Counted from the stretch's first letter, positions 36,099-44,979 are shown. The stretch is 64,000 nt of DNA from Bdellovibrio bacteriovorus (GCF_001592735.1 NZ_LUKE01000001.1:496001-560000); one strand, 5' to 3'. Program-made: numbers and translations. Notes: generated by a model not told the origin, from the letters alone.

Positions 36099-36130
36099 AA
36101 AAAAGGGAGCTTTTAAAGCTCCCTTTTTTA
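36099..36130. terminator. Bidirectional terminator
   Basis: AAAAAAGGGAGCTT and AAGCTCCCTTTTTT form a 14-base stem (36099-36112 with 36116-36129) with a three-base loop, placed between two convergent genes. Runs of A and T on both sides serve both strands. Confidence 0.93.
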
Positions 36131-37612
36131 TTCACACTTATTAGATTCGCTTCTAAAAAACGAATGAAATTTCGTGGGCTTCATCAGGGTCGGATTTTTA
36201 TTCCGTTTACAGTCTTCGATACGATACTCATCGTTGATTTTCATCATGTCTTGGAATGACGGTGAATAGCCGTTTTTCGCGTAAAACTCTTTTTCTCTGG
36301 AGTAAAGGTTTTCTTCTAATGTGTTCGCCACCGCTTCAAATTGCACCGTGGTTTTTACGGCCTCAATCGGCATATAGCGTGGCAACGTGTCTTTGAATAA
36401 TCCAAAATCACGCAAAAACTTCGCCATGTGGGCACGCGTGGCATTTTTCATCGTCCAATTAAAGTTATAATCTTTTTTAATCATCCATTCGTAAACACTT
36501 TGTAAAACGGCGTCTTGCATACGCACTTGTCTTAACAAAGGTAAAAAACGATATTCCGCCACAAAATCAAATCGCGGATCGACTTCTAAATCGTAGGGTG
36601 CAAACAAAGAGGTGCCCTTCACACCCAAAGTCTTTGGATATTCTTGGTCTTTAAATTTGCTCACGGTGCTGCGATATTTCGGCACCATAAAGCGGCCACC
36701 CGAAGCTTTATCATAAGCAAAACGAATCACCTCTGAACAAAAGAACGACGAATAGTCTGCATCGTTCATTGAAAAGTCATAGCGAATACCTAAGCCTTTA
36801 TCCAAAGCCCCTTGCGCGTGATCATAAATCTTACGAGCCGCCGCTTTTGCCAAAGCCGCATCGGGTTGACGATACAAAGCCACGCGGGCGTCTTCGGCGG
36901 TTCTCCATTTTTCTAGCGGAGTTACGATCACCCCGTACTGAATCAAAGCCTCAACAACGTATTTGTTGCCCTTTTTATCTTCACCGATGATGGCAAGATG
37001 TGAAAAATTACCTTCTTCATCCCCGATGCGCGCGATCATGGCGGACACATAGCTTTTCCCGCGGATGATCATGACATCGCCGCTTTTTAATTTAAAATCT
37101 TCAAACTTGGGGTTCGTCCAGGTGCTGGGTTTAGAGTTATCTAAGATGGGTTTTGGAGTATAGTTGTAAGCCTTATTTGCGACCAGCCAATCCAAAAGAT
37201 ATTCTTCAGAAAAACGCGCGTATTGAAAGCCCTCACGCATTTTTAAAGTACACTCACGGCTTAAGGAATTTTGCTTATCGAATTCTTGCAGTTTATCGTG
37301 CATCGCTAAGCGGATTTGGAAAATCGTGTCCATCAACTCAGGTCCGGCCGATTTAAGCATGTCGGCTTGTCGAGCATTTTTAGGAATAAAGTGATTGGCC
37401 GGTAATTTAAATAGGTAGTCCGTCACTTTGTTGATATATGTTGCGCAAGTTTGCGGATTAAAAATCTGGGGATTTGAGATGTCGTTTAGAACCTGACGAC
37501 TGCCCGAAATTAATTCCTGCGTATTTGCCGGCGCACGAAATACGTCAACGGGCTTGGTTTGGCAGGAAGCTGCCATTAAACAAGTAAATCCTAAAACGAT
37601 GATGTTTCTCAT
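36128..37612 (-). CDS. Lipoprotein with YiiX-like permuted papain (NlpC/P60 clan) domain
   Basis: A 494-residue protein with a lipoprotein-like signal (MRNIIVLGFTCLMAASC, Cys 17). Residues about 170-330 resemble the circularly permuted NlpC/P60 family YiiX/YebB: KSGDVMIIRG, then NFSHLAIIGED (His), KYVVEALIQYGVI, and SSFFCSEVIRFAYDKA (Cys). Such enzymes cleave peptidoglycan peptides or acyl/amide bonds. The remaining C-terminal 150 residues are helical and unrecognised. GGGAGA precedes ATG 37612. It is on the same strand as the L,D-transpeptidase modules upstream, so this stretch is rich in wall-active genes. Confidence 0.78.
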   Translation of the reverse strand: MRNIIVLGFTCLMAASCQTKPVDVFRAPANTQELISGSRQVLNDISNPQIFNPQTCATYINKVTDYLFKLPANHFIPKNARQADMLKSAGPELMDTIFQIRLAMHDKLQEFDKQNSLSRECTLKMREGFQYARFSEEYLLDWLVANKAYNYTPKPILDNSKPSTWTNPKFEDFKLKSGDVMIIRGKSYVSAMIARIGDEEGNFSHLAIIGEDKKGNKYVVEALIQYGVIVTPLEKWRTAEDARVALYRQPDAALAKAAARKIYDHAQGALDKGLGIRYDFSMNDADYSSFFCSEVIRFAYDKASGGRFMVPKYRSTVSKFKDQEYPKTLGVKGTSLFAPYDLEVDPRFDFVAEYRFLPLLRQVRMQDAVLQSVYEWMIKKDYNFNWTMKNATRAHMAKFLRDFGLFKDTLPRYMPIEAVKTTVQFEAVANTLEENLYSREKEFYAKNGYSPSFQDMMKINDEYRIEDCKRNKNPTLMKPTKFHSFFRSESNKCE

Positions 37613-37683
37613 TGCATTTCTCCCACGAGAAACACTTCGGTTTATTTACCTTGAAAATAGAGGGCCAGCAGACATTGGTCGAG

Positions 37684-38103
37684 CTACTTTTTAAGACGGC
37701 TTCTGTATTCACTTTCTTCAAGAATACGAATGTCCGACTTCAATACATGTTCAGAGCCTACAAAATCCAACTTTTTCTGCTTACTGAAGTCCTTTAGCTG
37801 GAGCGCAAATCCCGTCCCTTTTAAAAGCTCTTCCGGAGTGAAGTAAAAAGGTCCTTGTTCTCGTTCTTGGGCGGTGGCCACACTAAAAACGTCATGGGCC
37901 ACGTCGTATTCTAAGACTTCCACTTTTTCACCCTTACTTATGTGGGTAGGAACCATGGGAATGTCTTTTTCATTTTCGTTGGACCAATCACCAAACTTTA
38001 GGACCGGCGGTTTATCATAAGACTCTTCCGCTTTTTGATCCTTTTGGGCCCAGGCAAAAACAGAGGTCACGACAAGCATTGTGATGACAATAATTTTTTT
38101 CAT
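37684..38103 (-). CDS. Small exported partner of L,D-transpeptidase copy 1
   Basis: A 139-residue protein with a signal peptide (MKKIIVITMLVVTSVFAWA). The mature part is charged, with EKVEVLEYDVAHDVFSVA, a pattern that recurs in the partner of copy 2 (VYEYRPDTETFSLV). The start shares a base with the stop of the transpeptidase gene (38103), so the two are coupled. The family is unknown to me. An accessory or substrate-binding role for the transpeptidase is inferred from the repeated gene pairing. Confidence 0.72.
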   Translation of the reverse strand: MKKIIVITMLVVTSVFAWAQKDQKAEESYDKPPVLKFGDWSNENEKDIPMVPTHISKGEKVEVLEYDVAHDVFSVATAQEREQGPFYFTPEELLKGTGFALQLKDFSKQKKLDFVGSEHVLKSDIRILEESEYRSRLKK

Positions 38104-38954
38104 TAGTTCGCTCCTCTTTGTCCACGATTCGATGATCCACGTGCAGGCCCGGACGAATTCCCACCCGGCGTGATTCCTCCGCCGTCACGACCCTCAGAAG
38201 GATCTACCGATAAACGGGCTCGATTCGCGGTACGTGCGATCTGCCTTGCGTAACCTTCAGGCTTACATTCAGGCGGCTTTTCAGCACCGGCATTACTTCC
38301 ACAGCCTCGGGCCTTAGCTTCGTTACCGAAATAGTTGTATACTAAAGATCCATACCCTAACAAGCCCATGACTTTATATAATTTATCTTGAGGAACCCCG
38401 GTGCAACCTTGTGATACACCCGCCGGAAGCTTCCATTTAGAGGCGTGAATTAAAATCTGTCGACCCGCACTGCCTTGGCCACTTAAACCGGCAAGCTTTA
38501 AAGAGTTTTTACCATTATAACTTTTGCCACTATGAGGCCCCGTGATATGCATCCCCGCCGGAGTTTTCCCAGACCCGCCGGTAGAACAAGACGTCGAGCT
38601 TTCGCTTTTTGTACTGCCAGAACCATCCCCATAACTAATGTACATCGAATCAATGCACTTTCTGTTCTGGTCAAAGATGTACATCGTTTCCCGCCCTTGC
38701 CCCGAGTAATCATTGATCACAATTTTTTTACCCGATGACAGAGCCGCTGCAGGACATGATTCGGAAAAACTTTTAGCCGTTTCGTAGGCTTTTAAGACGT
38801 GAGACGGAACTGTCAAACAATCTCCGCCAGATCCCATTTCCGCACTTTCTCCACCATCATCCATATTGATCGATTTTCCGCCCCCGAACAAAGCGGCCGA
38901 ATTGGCATTGCTAATGAAAAATAAAGTGACCGCAAAAAATAATAATTTTTGCAT
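38103..38954 (-). CDS. Murein L,D-transpeptidase catalytic-domain protein, copy 1
   Basis: A 283-residue exported protein with signal MQKLLFFAVTLFFISNANSA. The domain at about 75-215 fits the L,D-transpeptidase catalytic domain family: GKTPAGMHITG, LIHASKWKLP (H170) and GVSQGCTGVP with the nucleophile C184. It would make or exchange 3-3 cross-links or attach D-amino acids or proteins to peptidoglycan. The C-terminal 60 residues are a disordered Gly/Ser/Arg/Asn tail ending GSSNRGQRGAN. GGGGGGAA before ATG 38954 resembles the leader of copy 2. In Bdellovibrio such enzymes act on predator and prey wall (established); the role of this one is inference. Confidence 0.85.
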   Translation of the reverse strand: MQKLLFFAVTLFFISNANSAALFGGGKSINMDDGGESAEMGSGGDCLTVPSHVLKAYETAKSFSESCPAAALSSGKKIVINDYSGQGRETMYIFDQNRKCIDSMYISYGDGSGSTKSESSTSCSTGGSGKTPAGMHITGPHSGKSYNGKNSLKLAGLSGQGSAGRQILIHASKWKLPAGVSQGCTGVPQDKLYKVMGLLGYGSLVYNYFGNEAKARGCGSNAGAEKPPECKPEGYARQIARTANRARLSVDPSEGRDGGGITPGGNSSGPARGSSNRGQRGAN

Positions 38955-39007
38955 AAAGTTTAGATTCCCCCCGGGAAATATTTAGAACAGAACTAAGAAT
39001 ATATTTT

Positions 39008-39508
39008 TTATTTTCTTACACAACTCTTACGAGCTTTAATTTCAGCATCAGAAAGAGTCGCTATCTTTTTGATCTTGAATCGGCGCTTTAAAAGATCACA
39101 CGGATTAGTCAAAGCTTTCTTAAGCACCGCCATTTTTTCGCCACCCTTGTTATCAGATAAAGTGGCGTCTGATTTAGCTATCGCTTCCAAGGTCACGATG
39201 GTTTCACCTTCATCAGGTAAATCAACTCCCACAAGAGAGAAAGTTTCTGTGTCCGGTCGGTATTCGTAAACGATGAACTCGCTAACTTGATCCATATCCA
39301 ACGGAATCTCTCCCAGCACTTTGGGACATGTTTTGATATCTTTAGGATCTACCTTAGGTCTCACTGGACAACCCGTTTTTTTCTTTTCAAATTCGGCCAC
39401 CCAGGAACCAGAGGCGTTACCCTTAGAACCTGCTAGTTCAGCCCAAGCAACCGACGAACCAATAAAAAGGACTAAAACACTGCTGAAAATCTTAATTGAG
39501 GATTTCAT
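39008..39508 (-). CDS. Small exported partner of L,D-transpeptidase copy 2
   Basis: 166 residues from ATG 39508, chosen for the signal peptide MKSSIKIFSSVLVLFIGSSVAWA and the site AGGAAGAG upstream. The mature part has EFIVYEYRPDTETFSLVGV, similar in pattern to the partner of copy 1, and five cysteines that copy 1's partner lacks. It begins 10 bases after the copy 2 transpeptidase stop. Its family is not known to me. The shared segment and shared position suggest that both partners descend from one gene. Confidence 0.7.
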   Translation of the reverse strand: MKSSIKIFSSVLVLFIGSSVAWAELAGSKGNASGSWVAEFEKKKTGCPVRPKVDPKDIKTCPKVLGEIPLDMDQVSEFIVYEYRPDTETFSLVGVDLPDEGETIVTLEAIAKSDATLSDNKGGEKMAVLKKALTNPCDLLKRRFKIKKIATLSDAEIKARKSCVRK

Positions 39509-39518
39509 CGATCTCTTC

Positions 39519-40217
39519 CTATCTTGTTTGTCCACGGCTTTCACCGGAACCATCGCCATTGTTTTTTCTAGGTATATGCAAACCAGCACGGTCTCGTGCG
39601 GAAGTACTTGGACTTACTTTAACGTAACAAGGTTTATCCCCGGGAGGACAGTAATCTTTAGAAGTCGGGTAATCGACCCCATTGCATACTTGGATCGACT
39701 TTCCTGAAAGTCCTAAAGACTTAACTTCATCCCACTTGTTGCAAGGGACCCCAATACATGCCCAGGTCTGCTGGCCGCCACCTTGGCAATCTCGGGCTTT
39801 ATGAATCCATTTTCCATATTCAGTATTCGAGGCGATCCCCATTGAAATAGCATCATAATCAAAGCTCTTCGTGTTCGTGTAGCTTTTGGTGCTATACTTC
39901 GTACCGTTCGCGCGACCCATGATACCCAATCCATTTGAAGTCTTAAGTCCCGGCATTCCGACATCCACTTTAAAACAGCTGGATCCTGAAATACACATAC
40001 AACGTGCGGCGATGTCGACTTGGATAAAGCCTTTGCTGCTGCGGCAACTAGTTTCACAATTGCCGCCGCTCGAGCCCGAGAAATTCTCTGAAGTCCGTGG
40101 TGTGTAAGTTCCGTCATCAGGAAGTGTCTTAGGTCCGCCGAATAAGGCGGCCGCGTTTGCGGAGTGCATCCACCCCGAAACAAATAATATCATTATAAAG
40201 AGTCGCAGGTATTGCAC
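39519..40217 (-). CDS. L,D-transpeptidase-like exported protein, copy 2 (GTG start)
   Basis: 232 residues from GTG 40217, chosen because GGGGGGAAAC lies just upstream, as before copy 1, and a signal peptide follows at once (LRLFIMILFVSGWMHSANA). It is related to copy 1: both mature ends begin AALFGG, and KWIHKARDC...TWACIGVP aligns with LIHASKW...SQGCTGVP. With this start the presumed His is residue 139 and Cys 154; the usual Ser-x-Gly before Cys is Thr-Trp-Ala, so activity may differ. It has 12 cysteines, against 7 in copy 1. The tail is Gly/Ser/Arg-rich, as in copy 1. Confidence 0.75.
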   Translation of the reverse strand: MQYLRLFIMILFVSGWMHSANAAALFGGPKTLPDDGTYTPRTSENFSGSSGGNCETSCRSSKGFIQVDIAARCMCISGSSCFKVDVGMPGLKTSNGLGIMGRANGTKYSTKSYTNTKSFDYDAISMGIASNTEYGKWIHKARDCQGGGQQTWACIGVPCNKWDEVKSLGLSGKSIQVCNGVDYPTSKDYCPPGDKPCYVKVSPSTSARDRAGLHIPRKNNGDGSGESRGQTR

Positions 40218-40454
40218 TTGGTTTCCCCCCGGAAAAAGTGACGATGATCTGCCATCTTTCAAATTTTAATAGCCTGAGCTAAAGCTGCAACATCATTCGG
40301 CAAATTTACGGGCAACCAGACCTCAAACTTTTGAACACTCGGGGAACGGAACGACAGATATCAGACCTTTATCCAGCACATTTCATAAAGATACGCGTCG
40401 TCTAGAACATTTACGCCCGAAAGCAGGTTGGCGAATAATTTTTTCGGCGATGTC

Positions 40455-41348
40455 TCAGTATAGGACAGCCTTCATCAATTTTGCGGCAATCGGATTTTCA
40501 ATCTTACGACTGGCCGAGGCCAACCAGATTTCTTCGTAAACCCCTTCCAATTCACCTAGTACAATCAGCTTTTTTTCTTTGATTAAGTCTTGCGCCGCGA
40601 CTTCCGCGATCGGAATAAGTCCCACACCTTCTTGGCCTAAGAGCAACTGCAAACTGGTGTCTTGTGTTTCCGCGGTTTGATCGACGCGGATTTCGTTCAT
40701 CTTAAAATAATGCTCGAGCTCACGACGCAGATGACTGTGTACGGTGGGAATAATAAAGGGCTGGCCCTCTAACGACTTTGGAAAATTCTTTTTCAGATCT
40801 TTGAACTTTGGCGCCGCACACACCACCACTTTTAGTTTCGCAATGGGTTTAGAGAAAATAGATTTCGCATCCTGTTGTGGAGGATAATTTGCCAAAAGCA
40901 GATCAATTTTATGCGCGGCTAATTCACGCAACAGCTGGCCCCCGTCACCTTCAAGGACGGACACACTGCAATTCCCCATTTTATAGGCTTGCATGATAGT
41001 TTTTAAAATAATGCTTTTAGGCACACTGTCTAAGGCGCCAATCTGCACGTGCACGCGGTTGTTGGTCAGGCGCTCTTGTAAGACCTCTACCATCTCTGAG
41101 CCTAAGTTAAAAACTTGCTCCGCATATTGATACGCAAGCTTTCCGGATTCGCTTAAATGAAGCCTTTGCTTGCGGCGTTCAAAAAGTTCTTTTCCCAAAG
41201 AGCCTTCTAGCTGTTTTAACTGTGTGCTTAAGGTCGGCTGCCCAATGCGCAAACGCTCTGCGGCTTTGGCGATGCTGCCTTCTTTGGCAATCACGTAAAA
41301 GTAATAGAGATGATGAAAATTCAGTTCCAATAGGAAATTGTCGGTCAT
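40455..41348 (-). CDS. LysR-family regulator, NhaR-like
   Basis: 297 residues from ATG 41348 (MTDNFLLELNFHHLYYF), the start that fits the family; an upstream ATG would add 11 residues. The HTH is LNFHHLYYFYVIAKEGSIAK with RLRIGQPTLSTQLKQLE, typical of NhaR-type LysR proteins. A periplasmic-binding-like effector domain follows (VQIGALDSVPKSI). It is divergent from the TerC gene, which is the natural target. TTAAC-TT-GTTAA at 41382-41393 in the shared 103-base gap could be part of its site. The effector is unknown; sodium or pH is plausible given NhaR and the Mrp locus, but not shown. Confidence 0.88.
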   Translation of the reverse strand: MTDNFLLELNFHHLYYFYVIAKEGSIAKAAERLRIGQPTLSTQLKQLEGSLGKELFERRKQRLHLSESGKLAYQYAEQVFNLGSEMVEVLQERLTNNRVHVQIGALDSVPKSIILKTIMQAYKMGNCSVSVLEGDGGQLLRELAAHKIDLLLANYPPQQDAKSIFSKPIAKLKVVVCAAPKFKDLKKNFPKSLEGQPFIIPTVHSHLRRELEHYFKMNEIRVDQTAETQDTSLQLLLGQEGVGLIPIAEVAAQDLIKEKKLIVLGELEGVYEEIWLASASRKIENPIAAKLMKAVLY

Positions 41349-41451
41349 ATGTGTCACAATACACTTCTTCGTTATAAGCAATTAACTTGTTAAAGATTAT
41401 CCATTTTTTAAATATCAGTAAAGAGTTTACATTGGGTCCTGGAGGCTTACT

Positions 41452-42453
41452 TTGGATCAAACGTTGTTATTTCCTTTTGCAGAATATTGGATGTTTTACG
41501 CAGGCTTTGTGCTTTTCGTCTTTGCGATGCTTGCATTAGATTTGGGTGTCTTTCATAAACACTCTCACACCGTGGGCTTTAAAGAAGCGACCTTATGGTC
41601 CATTGCCTGGGTGAGCTTAGCCATGATCTTTAACGTCTTGTTATGGCTGTACGCCAGTAACAAGTTTGGCGACGTCTTAGGAAAACAGGTCGCCTTAGAG
41701 TTTCTCACCGGCTACGTGATCGAAAAATCACTCTCGGTGGATAACATCTTCGTTTTCGTCATCGTTTTCAGTTTCTTCGGCGTTCCCACCAAATATCAAC
41801 ACCGGGTTTTATTCTTCGGCATCTTAGGGGCGTTGTTCTTCCGTGCGATCTTTATCGCTCTTGGCGCCGTACTTATGCAGTACCAAGCGGTGGTCATGAT
41901 CTTCGGGGTCTTCTTGATTATTACTGGGATTAAAATGGTCTTCTCGAACGAAGGTTCCATGGATCCCTCGCAAAACTGGCTGATCAAATTTATGCGCAAA
42001 CATATCCGCGTGACTGATAAAATGCATGAAGATCATTTCTTTGTGAAAGAAAAAGGCCTGCTTTACGCGACTCCTCTGTTTATCGCCTTGGTGTTCTTAG
42101 AGTTCACGGATGTGATCTTTGCCATCGATTCGGTTCCGGCTATTTTTGCCATCACAAAAGAACCGCTGCTGGTATTTACCTCCAACATCTTTGCCATCTT
42201 GGGCTTGCGCTCTTTGTACTTCTTGTTAGCGGGTGTCGTCGACAAGTTCCACTTGCTCAAATATGGCCTGGCAGCAACGCTGGTGTTTGTGGGTTTAAAA
42301 ATGGTTTGGTTAAACAAACTGTTCGATGGCCACTTCCCGACAACGTGGTCATTGGGTCTCATTGCTTTATTTATCGGTGGATCTATCGCAGCTTCGTTGT
42401 TATTCCCTAAGAAGAACGACGAAACCCCAAAACCGCCGATCACGCCCATCTAA
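41452..42453 (+). CDS. TerC/Alx-family membrane protein
   Basis: A 333-residue integral membrane protein with about nine helices. Family marks are MLALDLGVFHKHSH near 25, EKSLSVDNIFVFVIVFSFF near 85 with the conserved Asp-Asn, FRAIFIALGA, and LEFTDVIFAIDSVPAIFAITKE near 215 with paired acidic residues. TerC/Alx proteins are linked to manganese export and tellurite or alkali response. The start is TTG 41452 with GGAGG six bases before. No yybP-ykoY manganese riboswitch is visible in the short upstream gap. It faces an NhaR-like regulator. Confidence 0.93.
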   Translation: MDQTLLFPFAEYWMFYAGFVLFVFAMLALDLGVFHKHSHTVGFKEATLWSIAWVSLAMIFNVLLWLYASNKFGDVLGKQVALEFLTGYVIEKSLSVDNIFVFVIVFSFFGVPTKYQHRVLFFGILGALFFRAIFIALGAVLMQYQAVVMIFGVFLIITGIKMVFSNEGSMDPSQNWLIKFMRKHIRVTDKMHEDHFFVKEKGLLYATPLFIALVFLEFTDVIFAIDSVPAIFAITKEPLLVFTSNIFAILGLRSLYFLLAGVVDKFHLLKYGLAATLVFVGLKMVWLNKLFDGHFPTTWSLGLIALFIGGSIAASLLFPKKNDETPKPPITPI

Positions 42454-42646
42454 AGATCGGTTTTTTACAAAGCCATTACGATTCCTTCAGTGATGAAAAC
42501 GAACGTAATGGCTTTCAGTTAGTTTTTTGTCTTTTTCCTCGTCCGCACTGGACAACACTCCTCGATACTCGACATAATAAATACAGACATAGGTGGAAGG
42601 ACTCGCCGATGAGGTCTTTCACCGCTTTATATTAGGAGGAAGACTT

Positions 42647-43258
42647 ATGACGACCCGCAGACTCTTCTTTGCACTGAATGCCACGGACCCCTTGGCTGAA
42701 AGCTTCCTTCCGACTTTAAAAAAGCTCAAAATCAATGCCGATAAAAAAGAAATGAATATGAAATGGGTTCCACCCACCAACTTTCATATCACGGTCACCT
42801 TTATTGGCGACACCGACGTCAATGAAATCCCTAAAATCCAAGAGGCCTTAGAGGACACCTGCAAAGTCTTTAATCCCTTTGATCTCAAGATTGAAGACAT
42901 GGGTGCTTTTTCCTCTGAACACGAAGCACGTGTCATCTGGTTGGGGGTGCAGAATAAAAGATACTTGAATGAGCTTAAGCAAGAACTGGATCGCAACTTG
43001 GCTGAACGCGGTGTCACCATGGCGATGGAGCTGCGCGAGTTTGTACCGCATTTAACTATTGGACGCCTACGCAATCCAAAGAGTGTTAAAGATATGATTT
43101 CACCATTTAAACGGAAGAGCTTTGGAAAATTGCATGTGAATGAAGTGGTGCTGTATGAATCACACCTGCATGGCAACTTCCCCGTTTACACACCGATCTT
43201 TCGTTGTCAGTTGGCCGAAGAAACAGAAAGCCTCTTGGAGCTATCGGCCTCCTTCTAA
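42647..43258 (+). CDS. thpR: RNA 2',3'-cyclic phosphodiesterase (ThpR/LigT)
   Basis: 203 residues from ATG 42647, supported by AGGAGGA seven bases upstream; an earlier ATG has no site. It is a two-histidine phosphoesterase with HxTx motifs NFHITVTFIG (residues about 45-54) and PHLTIGRLR (about 142-150). It opens 2',3'-cyclic phosphates at RNA ends and can ligate tRNA halves in vitro. It begins RRLFFALNATD, the usual ThpR opening. The C-terminal end falls 24 bases before the tandem palindromes of the fic gene, so it is probably transcribed separately from fic. Confidence 0.92.
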   Translation: MTTRRLFFALNATDPLAESFLPTLKKLKINADKKEMNMKWVPPTNFHITVTFIGDTDVNEIPKIQEALEDTCKVFNPFDLKIEDMGAFSSEHEARVIWLGVQNKRYLNELKQELDRNLAERGVTMAMELREFVPHLTIGRLRNPKSVKDMISPFKRKSFGKLHVNEVVLYESHLHGNFPVYTPIFRCQLAEETESLLELSASF

Positions 43259-43281
43259 TCTCATTAATTCGATCTGAGACA

Positions 43282-43348
43282 TTTTTGACCCAATTACTCT
43301 TGCTAATTGGGTCAAAAAATGATCCAATTAAGTTAACTAATTGGGTCA
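43282..43348. promoter_or_regulatory. Two tandem palindromes before fic
   Basis: Palindrome 1: arms TTTTTGACCCAATTA (43282-43296) and its exact complement (43304-43318), seven-base spacer. Palindrome 2: TGATCCAATTA (43320-43330) and TAATTGGGTCA (43338-43348), again a seven-base spacer, with one mismatch. The half-site TGACCCAATTA thus appears four times, ending nine bases before the fic ATG. Either paired operators or an RNA hairpin pair could explain it. Confidence 0.8.
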
Positions 43349-43356
43349 GGATAGTT

Positions 43357-44472
43357 ATGATGAAGAAATATATTTGGCAGAACCCCAAATGGCCCCACTT
43401 CATTTGGAAAGCCGAAGAGCTTATTTTTTTACTTTCTGAAGCCCGAAAACTCCAAGGACAGCTGATAGCTCAAGCAGACTTATTGCGGTTAAAGGACCAG
43501 GCTTCCTTGATGGCCGAGGAAGCTTTAAACACCTCCGCCATTGAAGGTGAAAAGTTAGACATCCAATCGTTGCGATCTTCTATTGCCAAACGGCTTCATC
43601 TTAATTCAAAAAAAACTCAAACCATCCATTCAGAACAAACTGACGGTATTGTAGAAGTTCTTATTGATGCCACGTCTAATTACGACAAAAATCTCTCCCT
43701 TGATCGAATCAACAAATGGCATCTCGAACTTTTAGGCCATTCTAAAAATTTTAAAGAACTTGAAATCGGCTCCATTCGAACTTCTAACGAGCCCATGCAA
43801 GTCATATCTGGAAGCTTTGAAAAAGCCATCATCCATTTTGAAGCTCCACCGGCGATGCTTCTGTCAAAAGAGCTAAAAACATTTATTGAGTGGTGGCACC
43901 AAGATCAAAAAATAGATGGAATTTTACGTGCGGGAATTGCGCACTTGTGGTTTGTAACTATACATCCCTATGATGACGGGAATGGCCGCATATCTCGCGC
44001 ATTGACCGAAATGGCCTTAGCTCAAGACGAAAAAACCGGCCGCCGACTTTATAGCATTTCCACACAAATTCTGAAGGAACGATCGCAATATTACAAGATA
44101 CTCGAGCAGACTCAAAAGTCGGACATGGATATAACCAGGTGGCTGCAATGGTTTTTAGAAATTTTGATAAAAGCATTCACCCAATCACAATCCCTGATAA
44201 AAAAATCTCACTACCTTTCAATGTTTTGGCACAAGGCCGAGACCGAAGCTCTTAATGAGCGCCAACGGAAAGTTTTAAAAAAGATGTTAGAGAGTGAGCC
44301 CGAAGGTTTTTTGGGCGGCATGACCAATAAGAAATATGTGAGTATTACGGGAACTAGTCGCGAATCTGCAAAACGGGATTTATCCGAACTAGAATCAAAA
44401 GGCCTTTTGAATCTTGAAGGTAAAGGGCGATCGGTTCGCTATCACCTGGCCGTTCATCATAAGCTAAAGTAG
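43357..44472 (+). CDS. Fic-domain protein (DUF4172-Fic-winged helix), AMPylation enzyme candidate
   Basis: 371 residues from ATG 43357, because the frame before it runs through the palindromes and the family begins KYIWQNPKWPHFIW (DUF4172). Then come the inhibitory helix TSAIEG (59-64), which fits the (S/T)xxxE(G/N) rule for class II Fic proteins, and the complete catalytic motif HPYDDGNGRISR (203-214). A C-terminal winged helix (about 305-371; SITGTSRESAKRDLSELESKGLL) should bind DNA. It likely transfers AMP or another nucleotide moiety to a protein target and may control its own promoter through the four half-sites upstream. No antitoxin gene adjoins it. Confidence 0.93.
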   Translation: MMKKYIWQNPKWPHFIWKAEELIFLLSEARKLQGQLIAQADLLRLKDQASLMAEEALNTSAIEGEKLDIQSLRSSIAKRLHLNSKKTQTIHSEQTDGIVEVLIDATSNYDKNLSLDRINKWHLELLGHSKNFKELEIGSIRTSNEPMQVISGSFEKAIIHFEAPPAMLLSKELKTFIEWWHQDQKIDGILRAGIAHLWFVTIHPYDDGNGRISRALTEMALAQDEKTGRRLYSISTQILKERSQYYKILEQTQKSDMDITRWLQWFLEILIKAFTQSQSLIKKSHYLSMFWHKAETEALNERQRKVLKKMLESEPEGFLGGMTNKKYVSITGTSRESAKRDLSELESKGLLNLEGKGRSVRYHLAVHHKLK

Positions 44473-44498
44473 GGCACCTGATTCCAGGTGCCCCTTTA
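44472..44498 (+). terminator. Terminator of fic
   Basis: GGGCACCTG (44472-44480) and CAGGTGCCC (44485-44493) form a perfect nine-base stem with loop ATTC, starting at the last base of the fic stop codon and followed by CTTT. Confidence 0.75.
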
Positions 44499-44500
44499 AA

Positions 44501-44926
44501 CTAGTGACGACCGTCCCAAGCACGGCCTGAAAGGTGCACGATCATAGTGTCATTCGCCACCCAAAGGCGAAGTTGACCATAATGATTGCCACTCATACGA
44601 GGTGCGTATGAAGCGCGAATGATGCAACGCTGACCTGGGAAAAGCAACGACGGACAGTTCGTATCACCGCCAAAAAAGCGGCCATTAATACTCAAACCCC
44701 GCACCTGCAACGGGAAGCGGCCCGCTTGCAAAACGAAATCTGTATAGCGACGTTGCCCCACCCATACGCGACCGAAATCATAACTGCGTGAATAGTTTCT
44801 GTCCGGCTGAACTTCTGAAGTTTGCGCGGCAAAACCATCATCACTCGAAGTGATTGTGTAATCAGTTTCCGCGTTTGCGAAAAATGGTGCCGCTAAAATG
44901 CTAAGAATAAGAATCAGTTTTTTCAT
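44501..44926 (-). CDS. Small secreted protein with ASH/HYDIN-like immunoglobulin domain
   Basis: A 141-residue protein with a signal peptide (MKKLILILSILAAPFFANA). The mature chain has the pattern of Ig-like ASH/HYDIN or choice-of-anchor domains: YDFGRVWVGQRRYTDFVL, then GLSINGRFFGGDTNCPSLLFPGQRC with a likely disulfide, then IIRASYAPRMSGNHYGQLRLW. Such domains are usually repeats in larger surface proteins; here there is one alone. GGGGGATTT precedes the start. Its function is unknown; an adhesive or structural periplasmic role is inference. Confidence 0.72.
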   Translation of the reverse strand: MKKLILILSILAAPFFANAETDYTITSSDDGFAAQTSEVQPDRNYSRSYDFGRVWVGQRRYTDFVLQAGRFPLQVRGLSINGRFFGGDTNCPSLLFPGQRCIIRASYAPRMSGNHYGQLRLWVANDTMIVHLSGRAWDGRH

Positions 44927-44979
44927 GGTTAAATCCCCCTATAAAAGAATTCTGAAACTCTTAAAGGTATCTCGCAAAT

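Noticed and set aside
41349-41451. Manganese (yybP-ykoY) riboswitch before the TerC gene
   Set aside because: The gap is about 100 bases and I see none of the conserved helices.
43204-43356. Upstream extension of the Fic frame
   Set aside because: The added residues would be encoded by the end of thpR and the tandem palindromes, and the DUF4172 domain starts at the ATG at 43357.
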